Shown here one piece after another: positions 35,569 through 44,880 of a stretch of 64,000 nucleotides of DNA (within the stretch, counting starts at the first letter, position 1; each line of letters begins with the position of its first letter). Origin of the DNA: an uncultured Planctomycetaceae bacterium. Lineage in GTDB: Bacteria; Planctomycetota; Planctomycetia; Pirellulales; UBA1268. A program made the position numbers and the translations under genes. Location of the stretch: contig CAISJI010000188.1 in assembly GCA_903885565.1 (NCBI GenBank), forward strand, positions 1 through 64,000. Direction: 5' to 3'. The notes beneath the pieces were generated by a model that was not told the origin of the DNA, made no database searches, and saw nothing but the letters and a program-made list of their open reading frames with translations.

Positions 35569-38181
35569 CTACCAGCTTCCCTCGGCCGTGCCACTCGACC
35601 AGCTTCCGCCAGCCGATCGTGAGGAAGGGCCACTGCTGCTGGGGAAGGAGGAGGTTCCCACCGTGCGCCAGGGATCGGGACCGGAAAATGTGCCCCCGGG
35701 CAGCGTGATCACCCACGGGCCGGAGCCGCGGGACATCCGCGCATAGGAATCCTCGATCTGCCGCCGCTGCGCCTCCATGACACGCCGTCTGCGGCGACGC
35801 TCCGCCTCGTCGCGGGCCGCGGCATAGGCTTCGCCAGTGATCCGGGAGGCTTCGGCAGACGCCTTGATCGACTCCTCGTACCGCAATTGGGTGAGCAGCG
35901 ACTTGGCCTGCTCCAGCGCCCCAGCCGCCCCGCGCACGTCTGGCGACACCCCTTCGGCATACCAGGCTGCCACGCGCCGCAGTTCCTTGTCGGCTTCTTC
36001 GATGACGGTGAATCCCTGCCGGGCCAGCCGCTCATCATCTGCTGCCAGTTCCTCGCCGTGAGCCGCGGCGGTATCGGCTGCATCAAGCACCTTGCCAGTG
36101 CGCAGCAGATCGGGGCGATCCATCTCCAGCCCACGCTGCGCCACCTCGACCAACCGGCCTGCCTCCCGGCATTGCTCGTTGGCCCGCACGCGATCGGTGG
36201 ACTGCTTGTGGAGCGCGCGGCCCAATGTTTCGATCCGGTGCACGACCTTCGTGCACCGCTGTGGCAGCGAGGATTTCAGCTGGTTGAGTTCGGTCCGCCG
36301 ATCGGTCAGCGCCCGGTGACACCCCTCAACCCAGTCCTCTTGCCGAACCGCCTCCTCCAACAGCGCCACGGCGCGGAAATAGTGCTGCCGCAACGGCTGC
36401 GCCGCTGCTTGAGCTTCGGTGATCAGAGAGCCCGATCTGGAAAGCCCCTCATCTGCCTTGGCAATGTTCTCCGCGACGTCCGCCCAGGATGTCTCGGCGT
36501 AGGTGGCCGAGAGTTGCTCAAGCGCCGTAGAGGCACCGTCGCTCTGGGAGGTGAGTGCCTGCAAACGCGACACACAGCCGGGGAGAAGCTCGTCGATGCG
36601 GGCCTTGGCCGCCACAATACTCTCGAGCATCGCCAGCGCCTCGGCAACCAGCTTCTCGGCCTGTTCCAGATGCCGGGAACTCCCCTCGTTCTCCCCCGCA
36701 TCGAGCAGTTGTGTGGCCACGGCGATCTGCTCGCGGCTGGCCTGGATCAGCTCCGCCGGATCTGCCCCCGGCTCTGACAGCAGCCACCCCTCGGCCCGCT
36801 TGGCCTGCACCTTCTTCTCCACCTCATCCGCCAGGGTGACAACCTTGCCCCGTCTGGCATCGGTCGCTTCGCAGGAATCGACGCCGGCAATCAAGCGGCT
36901 GGCCGCAGCCTGCGCCGCTTCCAGACGGACTCCGGCGGCGAGCGGATCCGATTCCACAATCTGTCGCGCCAGCGCCACCTGCCTTGTGGCATCTGCCAGC
37001 GGAGCCTGAAAGGGCGCGGAAGACCGGCCCCGGATCGCCAATCCTTCAAACCGCTTCCCCACGGTGGAAAGCTCGGCTTCCAGTTGGCCCGCCATTTCCC
37101 TCGCCTTCTCGTGGGCCTGCTCCAAGCCATCCAAGGGTGTCTGGCAGTCGGTCACCACAGCTGCCAGCGGCGGACGGGCCTCGGCCGAATCGAGCAATTG
37201 GATCGCCTCCTCGGCCTCGGAGGTTCCCAACGACCACTCCGCGTTGATCCGCTTTTCCGCTTTCTCCCAGACATCCATCAAACTCAGCCAGCGTTCGCGG
37301 TAGCGGCTGATGGAGGACTGCACCTGTTCGTAAGCCGATCGTGTCTGTCCCTCCATCGGGGTTATGAAGTCGGGATCGGTGTGGGGAAGCATCCGGTGCC
37401 GTTCCTGCTGGCTATCGAGGATGTCGGTCAACGACACCACCTCACTTTTAAAGGCGGCGAGCTTGGCCCGGGCCTCCTGCAGGCGACGATCGTGGCGGGA
37501 TCGCTGCAGGAGCAACCACCCGAGTCCGGCCAAACTTCCCACCAGCACCAGGCCCCGCGGCACCGTGCGACTCCAGAACACGCGCGTGGCCTCGGCCTTG
37601 GCCACCTGCCGATCGTGCCGTTCCTTAACCCAGCGTTCGGTGCCCGACACCAGCGCAGCAAGCCCCTCATCGAACTGCCCGTCTTTGGCTCGCGGCACGA
37701 ACAGCTTGTCGATCAGCTCCGAATGGATTGTCTGCGCATCCAGACCGTTGGCCACCTGGAGGCTCCAGGGGGCATGCATGGCGATCCTGCGTCGCTTCAC
37801 ATTCACGAAGATGGCAACATCCTGCGAGGGATCGAAACCCCTCGCTCGGCCCGCTGCCGGCTCTGCCGCCTCTTCGCGGCTCCAACGCTCCAGCAGCTCG
37901 TCGAGAAACTGGCCGACTTCGCGATCCGCCGGTGCGCCATCCCCCACAATAATCACCCGGTAGTCACGTCCCGTCTCGCGCTTGGCCTTGTCGATCGCCG
38001 CGCGGAGTGTGTCGAAGGTGTCAGGAGTGCCCGAGACAAACACATGCTGCGATTCGTCAGCAACCACCCGGGTGGGCATATCGTCGGCCATGAGTGGCCG
38101 GACGTTGGCCCCGACCAGCGCCGCCATCAGCACCAGCGCCAAGGGCCTCAACCGTTGAACCTTCCCGCCGATTTGCAACAC
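35569..38181 (-). CDS. TPM-domain protein with long coiled coil and Ser/Gly-rich tail
   Basis: 870 residues. Signal peptide (about 1-32), then a TPM domain (about 45-185; TLRAAIDKAKRETGRDYRVII, DVAIFVNVKRRRIAMHA, FDEGLAALVSGTERW), of the family proposed to include thylakoid lumen acid phosphatase and photosystem-repair factors. A membrane helix follows (LVLVGSLAGLGWLLL). About 550 residues of Glu/Ala/Arg-rich heptad-like coiled coil follow, with an Arg-rich patch (RRRRRVMEAQRRQ) and a Ser/Gly end. The start is GTG 38181 (TTG 38178 possible). The very long coiled coil is unusual for TPM proteins, which normally end in a short Gly/Ser tail. Confidence 0.78.
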   Translation of the reverse strand: MLQIGGKVQRLRPLALVLMAALVGANVRPLMADDMPTRVVADESQHVFVSGTPDTFDTLRAAIDKAKRETGRDYRVIIVGDGAPADREVGQFLDELLERWSREEAAEPAAGRARGFDPSQDVAIFVNVKRRRIAMHAPWSLQVANGLDAQTIHSELIDKLFVPRAKDGQFDEGLAALVSGTERWVKERHDRQVAKAEATRVFWSRTVPRGLVLVGSLAGLGWLLLQRSRHDRRLQEARAKLAAFKSEVVSLTDILDSQQERHRMLPHTDPDFITPMEGQTRSAYEQVQSSISRYRERWLSLMDVWEKAEKRINAEWSLGTSEAEEAIQLLDSAEARPPLAAVVTDCQTPLDGLEQAHEKAREMAGQLEAELSTVGKRFEGLAIRGRSSAPFQAPLADATRQVALARQIVESDPLAAGVRLEAAQAAASRLIAGVDSCEATDARRGKVVTLADEVEKKVQAKRAEGWLLSEPGADPAELIQASREQIAVATQLLDAGENEGSSRHLEQAEKLVAEALAMLESIVAAKARIDELLPGCVSRLQALTSQSDGASTALEQLSATYAETSWADVAENIAKADEGLSRSGSLITEAQAAAQPLRQHYFRAVALLEEAVRQEDWVEGCHRALTDRRTELNQLKSSLPQRCTKVVHRIETLGRALHKQSTDRVRANEQCREAGRLVEVAQRGLEMDRPDLLRTGKVLDAADTAAAHGEELAADDERLARQGFTVIEEADKELRRVAAWYAEGVSPDVRGAAGALEQAKSLLTQLRYEESIKASAEASRITGEAYAAARDEAERRRRRRVMEAQRRQIEDSYARMSRGSGPWVITLPGGTFSGPDPWRTVGTSSFPSSSGPSSRSAGGSWSSGTAEGSW

Positions 38182-38290
38182 TCTTTCCCACTCCCCACAG
38201 TGATCCCCCGCCGCACTTTACGTGCAGTGGCACAACGCGCCGGCAGCGCACCGGCGAACGATCTTCAGTGTACGGTTGTTTGCCGGGCTC

Positions 38291-39352
38291 TCAACCGCCG
38301 GGAACCGCGGCCTCGTTTCGAGCGCTCTCCAGCTCGCCGAGGGTATCGGCGGCCACCAATGCCTGCGCCCATCGGGGGGAGATTCCTCTGGCCAAGCCCG
38401 CCACCAGCTCCTTCCCCACGCCCAATTCGGCCAGCGTCATCGGCAGGCCCAGTCGGCGGCAGGCAGCCACCAGACTGCCCGCTGCGGCCTGGGCCAGCGC
38501 CCGCCGCTGGGGGCTGGCCGCCCCATCCCAGGCGAGCAGTTCCACAACTGCTCCAAAGGCCACCTCTGCCCCGTAGCTTCCGCCAGACTCAGGCACCAGT
38601 CGCCGCAGGGCATCGGGAAATTCCCGCGCGGCGAATCGGGAACAATCGGCAACTGTCCAAGGGTTTCCCAGAATCGTCTCCACCACCTGCTCAAGCGCCG
38701 CATTCACCCGCTGGGCCCGGCAGGCCAGGAGCGCCTCAGCACCAAGTCCCAGAAGCGTCTGCTGGGCCGCTTCCGCCTCTGGCACAACGGCTCCGGGCGG
38801 CTCTGCCATGCGCTGGATGGCTACCATTGCCAAGCTGGCACCCATGCCGGCAGCGAGCGAAGCAGGGGGGCTGCCGGCAATGATCGCCGGATCGACAAGC
38901 ACCAGCACCGGAGGCCGACAGGGGGAGGGGAGCCCTGGGGCGGGATCAAAAGAGGCGGCATGGATCACACTCACGCTGCTTCCCGCGGCGGGCGTGGCGC
39001 ACACTGTCGGACAGACTACCAACGGCACCGCCGCAGCGGTGGCCGCCGCCCGGGCCGCGTCGAGGGCCTGCCCGCCACCAGCCCCCACGATCACTCGCGC
39101 CCGCCACCGCACCGCCTCTGCCGCCACGTTCGCCACCTCGCGGCGGGTCGCCCGGCCGCCAAACGCCCGAACCCGATGTTTCCAACCCACATCTTCTAAA
39201 GCCGCTGCCCACACGGGGGCGAGTTGGCTGATGGCGCTGGTGCCGGCCACAACCAGCACCGGGCCCTCCAGCCCCGCCAGCCGCATTTCGCTGCCGAGAT
39301 GGCGCAGCACTGACTCTCGCTGGATGAACGCGGGGGGCCGCAAAGGATTCAT
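38291..39352 (-). CDS. GldA-like iron-containing alcohol/glycerol dehydrogenase homologue, probably metal-free
   Basis: 353 residues with the glycerol dehydrogenase-like fold: an NAD-binding part with GAGGGQALDAARAAA and PLVVCPTVCATPAAGSSVSVI, then a helical C-terminal half. In active members zinc or iron is held by an Asp in GMGD and by His residues around HGE.VAFG. Here these read AAGMGASLA and SYGAEVAFG, so the Asp and at least one His are gone. Catalysis as a polyol dehydrogenase is therefore doubtful. ATG 39352 is used. It is followed on the same strand by the TPM gene and preceded by the EF-hand gene. Confidence 0.78.
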   Translation of the reverse strand: MNPLRPPAFIQRESVLRHLGSEMRLAGLEGPVLVVAGTSAISQLAPVWAAALEDVGWKHRVRAFGGRATRREVANVAAEAVRWRARVIVGAGGGQALDAARAAATAAAVPLVVCPTVCATPAAGSSVSVIHAASFDPAPGLPSPCRPPVLVLVDPAIIAGSPPASLAAGMGASLAMVAIQRMAEPPGAVVPEAEAAQQTLLGLGAEALLACRAQRVNAALEQVVETILGNPWTVADCSRFAAREFPDALRRLVPESGGSYGAEVAFGAVVELLAWDGAASPQRRALAQAAAGSLVAACRRLGLPMTLAELGVGKELVAGLARGISPRWAQALVAADTLGELESARNEAAVPGG

Positions 39353-39381
39353 GGATTCATGGCTGCAGCGGCGAAGCTTGC

Positions 39382-40449
39382 TCACCGAGTGTCGAAGTCT
39401 GCGGCCGGCATGGGACGGTCTGAGGTGCGCGATGGTGTCGAAAACAGGGGGGGACGCGTCTGCGGTGGCCGGGCACCGCTGCGGCCGGCTGCGGCCGTCC
39501 CAGTGAGACGCCCAGTGCCCAGCGACCTGCCGTCCCCCACCCCACTCCCCCCGCGCCCCGCTGCGGAAGAAAGCGGGCCTCTGCCGGGGCCAGCCTGCGG
39601 CTCTGCCGGTTGATCCGGAAAGCGACGGGCCGCGTTGAGATCCTGTGTTGGAGCCCCCGATCCATAGCCTGACCGGGCAGGCGGAGCCCCCGCCCGCACT
39701 CCACCAGTTACGGGACCACTCTTCCGCGCCCCATTCGGATCGGCCTGAGCGGCTCCCGATCCCCGGCCAGTTGGCCGGCGGGGGCCGGAGGGGCGGGGCG
39801 TAACGGGAGATTCTGCCGCCGCTGGCGGAATTCCCGCCGGCTCCGGGTCGGCCGGTTCATCGGGCAGGATGTTCTGCGGTTGTGTCGTCGCTGCTTCTTC
39901 GTCGAGGTCAGGCAACGCCACGCCGACGTCTTCTCCGGGGCCGGCCAGCGAAGCCCGGGCATCCTGCGGAAGCCCCTGCTGGGAACGCGTTCTGATTTCT
40001 GCCAGCGGATCGACGCCCAGCGGAGACCCCGCAGACTCTCCCCGGGGGAGTCCTGTCAACGGATCAAATCCCAGGTTGGACTGCGCCGCAAGCCGCTTCT
40101 GCCGCATCCGCGATTGGGCGATGGCCGCCTCGGAGGCATCCACCTTGCCGTCGGAGTTCAAATCAAATCGTCTCATCAACTCCTCCCGCGTCATCCCCAC
40201 CTCAGGCGCGGCGTCAAGTCGCTCCGTCGGCCCGGGAGCGCTCTTCGGCGTGGCAGGGATCGGAGGCTGCTGCTGGGCGGGAGGCTTCGCCGCCGGAGGC
40301 TTGGCAGCGGCGGCCGGCTCTCCCACCGGGCCGCTGCGTGGGGCCGGTGCGGGGGGCTCTGCGACCGCCTGCCCACTGGCGCACAGCAGCAGCAAGACAG
40401 CCCCACTCCGGAGACCGAACACCCGAATCAGTGCCGAGCAAACGTTCAA
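39382..40449 (-). CDS. Exported low-complexity protein with one EF-hand
   Basis: 355 residues. TTG 40449 is chosen because GGGAGG lies 8 nt upstream and a signal peptide follows (NVCSALIRVFGLRSGAVLLLL, then SGQAVAEP). A Pro/Ala linker leads to a single EF-hand loop, DLNSDGKVDASE (about residues 96-107), with all calcium-coordinating positions filled. The remainder is Pro/Gly/Ala/Arg-rich and disordered. A frame extends further upstream to 40914 over the ABC-transporter gene and is not real. Role unknown; calcium-dependent extracellular binding is a guess. Confidence 0.68.
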   Translation of the reverse strand: MNVCSALIRVFGLRSGAVLLLLCASGQAVAEPPAPAPRSGPVGEPAAAAKPPAAKPPAQQQPPIPATPKSAPGPTERLDAAPEVGMTREELMRRFDLNSDGKVDASEAAIAQSRMRQKRLAAQSNLGFDPLTGLPRGESAGSPLGVDPLAEIRTRSQQGLPQDARASLAGPGEDVGVALPDLDEEAATTQPQNILPDEPADPEPAGIPPAAAESPVTPRPSGPRRPTGRGSGAAQADPNGARKSGPVTGGVRAGAPPARSGYGSGAPTQDLNAARRFPDQPAEPQAGPGRGPLSSAAGRGGSGVGDGRSLGTGRLTGTAAAGRSGARPPQTRPPLFSTPSRTSDRPMPAADFDTR

Positions 40450-40543
40450 CGGGGCATCCTCCCGCAAGACCACATTCCTGTACTGTTTGCCAAGTGTACC
40501 GCGCCGCCCTGCACCGCAACTCTTTCGGCCATGACCAGCGGTG

Positions 40544-41610
40544 TTAGCCGGGCGAAAGCGTCGCTGTCGGGGGGGTGGCCCGATCGGCCAGCAAGGCAGC
40601 GATCGTGGCCGCTGCAACAGAGGCATTTCCTCCGCTCCGCGCCAGTTCCCGGGCAGCCACATGGCAATGGACGGCATGCTCCGGCAGCGACACCATGGGC
40701 GGATCGACTTCTCGGCAGACACTTTCGGCCAACGGACAACGGGGATGAAACCGACACCCGCGGGGGGGATTGGACGGGCTGGGCACATCCCCCACCAACA
40801 CAATCCTCCTCCGCCGCCGGGCTGGATCGACCGTGGGCACCGCCGAAAACAGAGCCAGGGTGTAGGGGTGGAGCGGTTGGGCGTAGAGGGCAGCCGCTGT
40901 GGCCCGTTCCACAATCCGTCCCAGATACATTACGGCCACTTCATCGGAGACATGTTCCACCACCGACAGATCGTGCGAAATGAACAGGTAGGTGAGCCCC
41001 AGCTGCTCGCGCAGTTCGATCAGCAGGTTCACCACCTGCGCCTGGATGGAGAGATCGAGCGCGGAGATCGGCTCATCCAACACAAGAAAATCGGGTTCGA
41101 GTACCAATGCCCTGGCGATCGCGATGCGCTGCCGCTGGCCGCCGGAGAATTCGTGCGGGTAGCGCTCCAGCGCCTGCCGCGACAGCCCCGTGCGCTCCAT
41201 CGCCCGCACCACGCGATCGACCCTTTCTCGGGCAGAACCGAGGCCGTGGATGATCAGTCCTTCCTCGATCAGGGCCCGCACTGTCATGCGGGGATTGAGC
41301 GATCCGTAGGGATCCTGAAACACCACCTGCATCCTGCGCCGCAAGTTTCGCAGATCTCTGCCCCGCAGGTCTCGCACCGCCAGCCCGTCGAAGGCCACGC
41401 GCCCGCCGGTCGGTTCCACGAGTCTCAAGATGCTGCGGCCCACCGTCGTCTTGCCGCACCCGCTCTCCCCCACCAATCCGAGCGTCTTCCCCCGGGCAAT
41501 CGAGAAACTCACGCCATCGACCGCCTGCACGTTGCCCACCACCCGGCGCAGGAGTCCGCGCCGGATCGGAAAATAGGTCTGCAGCTGCTCCACCTCAACC
41601 AGCGGCGCCG

Positions 41611-41614
<4 letters not shown>
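40544..41614 (-). CDS. Oligopeptide/dipeptide ABC transporter ATP-binding protein (OppF/DppF type)
   Basis: 356-residue ATPase, second nucleotide-binding subunit of the peptide importer. Walker [13 protein letters not shown], signature [15 protein letters not shown], Walker [14 protein letters not shown] and H-loop [11 protein letters not shown] are all present. The C-terminal oligopeptide-binding extension [12 protein letters not shown] and the [12 protein letters not shown] Cys motif (iron-sulfur-like in Opp/Dpp ATPases) follow. ATG 41614 overlaps the stop of the upstream ATPase in an ATGA arrangement, showing translational coupling. Last gene of a five-gene operon. Confidence 0.93.
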
Positions 41615-42737
<1,123 letters not shown>

Positions 42738-42741
<4 letters not shown>

Positions 42742-43817
42742 TTCCGCGCCTCCCGCAGGCGCGGGTCGGTTGCCTCCTGCAGCCCCTCCCCAATCAGATT
42801 GTAGGAGAGCACCGTGAGGAAAATGGCCAGGCCGGGGAAGACCACCAGCCACCACATCGAATAGTTGCTGCGGGCGTCGTTGAGCAGTGAGCCCCAGCTG
42901 GCCGACGGCGGAGGCGGGCCAAAGCCAAGGAAGGAGAGGGCGCTTTCAGTGAGGATGGCTGAAGCGATGCCGAACGTGATCGGCACGAGGATCGGGGCCA
43001 GAGCGTTGGGCAGAATATGGCGTAGCATGATGCGCACAGGGCCGGCGCCGGCGGCCCGGGCCGCCATCACGAATTCACTCTGCCGCAACCGGAGAAATTC
43101 GCCGCGGGTGAGCCGGGCAATGCCGGTCCAGCCGGTGGCGCCAATGATCGCCATCGTCTTCCAGATGGAAGGCTTCTCGATGATCGCCGTCAGTGCCAGA
43201 ATCAGCACCAGCGTCGGGATGCACATCACTATCTCGGTGAACCGGCTGGTCACCATGTCGACCCACCCGCCACAGTAGCCGCCGAGGGCGCCGATCACGA
43301 TCCCGATCGTGCCGGCCAGTCCCATCGACACAAATCCCACCAGCAGCGCCACCGTGGTGCCATGCACCATCTTGGCCAAGACATCGACGCCATATTGATC
43401 GGTGCCGAAGGGATGGCTGGCGCTGGGGTGCCCCTCATCCCGGGCCGGGTTGGCTGGCCGGCCCGGCCACTCGTTCTCGCGCACGGCCCGGTAGGGATCC
43501 TGGAAGAAGAGGGGCCAGATTGCCCAGCTATCGGGATCCTTCTCTTTGAGGTTCTGGGGGTAGGTGCCGCGAAACCGATCTCGGGCAAACACCGCTGGTT
43601 CCAGCCGGCGGTCGAAGAAAGCGAGGCAGGGGGCGTACAGATGCCCCTTGTAGCGACAGAGCACCGGCTTGGTGCCAGCGATGGCCGGCGCAAAGAGCGC
43701 CACCACCGCCAACCAGCCTACGAAAACAAGCGCCGCAAGCGCCAGCGGTCGGCGGCGATACCGCCGCCAGGCCTCCGCCCAAAAACCGCCCGACCGCATC
43801 GGCTGAGTGGGTGTCAT
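42738..43817 (-). CDS. Oligopeptide/dipeptide ABC transporter permease (OppC/DppC type)
   Basis: About 359 residues. A first membrane helix ([17 protein letters not shown]) is followed by a periplasmic domain longer than usual (about 100 residues, with the [22 protein letters not shown] entry to the transporter core). Then come five helices with the EAA-type loop [24 protein letters not shown] 43817 is favoured (GGAAGG just upstream); ATG 43829 is an in-frame alternative. It lies about 70 bp after the partner permease gene. Confidence 0.92.
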
Positions 43818-43887
43818 GCTGCCTTCCATCCCTCGTTCCGCTTGCCCGACTCCTGCGGGAAGCCCAAAGCCTGTTCTCTGCCGGGGG

Positions 43888-44877
43888 TCAATCGAGGCTC
43901 ACGCGCGGATCGACCACGCAGTAGAGCATGTCGGCCAGCAACTGGCCCAGCAGCGTGAGCACGCTGAACATCAGCGTCAGCCCCATGATGGTCGGGTAAT
44001 CGCGTTCGCGGATGCTCTCGAAGAACAGCCGCCCCATGCCCGGCCAGGTGAAAATCTGCTCGATGATCACCGATCCGCCGATAAGGGCCGGCAGCGACAG
44101 CCCCAGGAGCGTTACGAGAGGAATGAGCGTGTTGCGGAAGGCGTGGTGCACCAGCACCCGCCAGGGCCCGGCCCCCTTCGCCCGTGCGGTGCGGATGTAG
44201 TCCTGCCGCACTGCCTCTTCCAGGTTCGCTTTAATGAAGCGGCTGTCATAGGCGAGGCTTACGTAGGTCTGGCAGGTCACTGGCAGGATGGCATGACGGG
44301 CCACATCCCCCACGCGTGCAAGCCAGGGTGCATCGGCTGGCAGATCGCTCATGCCGAAGAGGGGAAGTTCCCAGGCGGTGCCGCGCAGCCAGACCGCAAA
44401 GATGATCTGGAGAAACAGCGCCGCCACGAAGGTGGGAAACGAGTAGAGCACATAGAGCAGCAGGCTCGAGGCCCGCTCGTCGAACCGGCCGCTGCGAGCC
44501 GAGGCATAGAGCCCCAGCGGCACCGAGATCAGCCAGGTCAACAGCAGGCTCGTGCCGGAGATGAGAAACGATGGCCCAATGCGCTCGGCAATGAGTTGTG
44601 TCACCGGTTGCTTGCGGGAAATCGACCGGCCCAGATCCCCCTGCAGGAGGTTGCCGAGCCATTGGGCATAGCCCACCGGCCACGACTTATCGAGGCCATA
44701 GATCTTTCGCAACCGCTCCTGATCTTCCGGGTTGATCTTGCGGCTCGGATCAGTCTCGCCCAGCTGGACGGTGAGGGGGGTGCCGGGCATGTTCCGCGCC
44801 AGCCCATAGACAAATCCGGTGATCACCACCAGCGTCGTGAGCCCCAGCAACAGCCTTCTGAGGAAATAGGTCGCCAT
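43888..44877 (-). CDS. Oligopeptide/dipeptide ABC transporter permease (OppB/DppB type)
   Basis: 329 residues with the OppB/DppB opening YFLRRLLLGLTTLVVITGFVY and six membrane helices. The EAA loop is seen as ARAKGAGPWRVLVHHAFRNTLIP, and the end PRVSLD is typical. The periplasmic loop after the first helix (GEDERLRKIYGLD-like, about 40-75) also matches the family. ATG 44877 lies 3 bp after the stop of the substrate-binding protein gene. Confidence 0.93.
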   Translation of the reverse strand: MATYFLRRLLLGLTTLVVITGFVYGLARNMPGTPLTVQLGETDPSRKINPEDQERLRKIYGLDKSWPVGYAQWLGNLLQGDLGRSISRKQPVTQLIAERIGPSFLISGTSLLLTWLISVPLGLYASARSGRFDERASSLLLYVLYSFPTFVAALFLQIIFAVWLRGTAWELPLFGMSDLPADAPWLARVGDVARHAILPVTCQTYVSLAYDSRFIKANLEEAVRQDYIRTARAKGAGPWRVLVHHAFRNTLIPLVTLLGLSLPALIGGSVIIEQIFTWPGMGRLFFESIRERDYPTIMGLTLMFSVLTLLGQLLADMLYCVVDPRVSLD

Positions 44878-44880
44878 GGC

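Noticed and set aside
37084-38883. 599-codon plus-strand frame opposite the TPM and GldA-like genes
   Set aside because: It is antisense to two supported genes and has no coherent domain content.
40474-40914. N-terminal extension of the EF-hand protein over the ABC ATPase gene
   Set aside because: The extension is antisense-like low-information sequence overlapping the 3' end of the ATPase gene; the TTG start with ribosome site and signal peptide explains the gene better.
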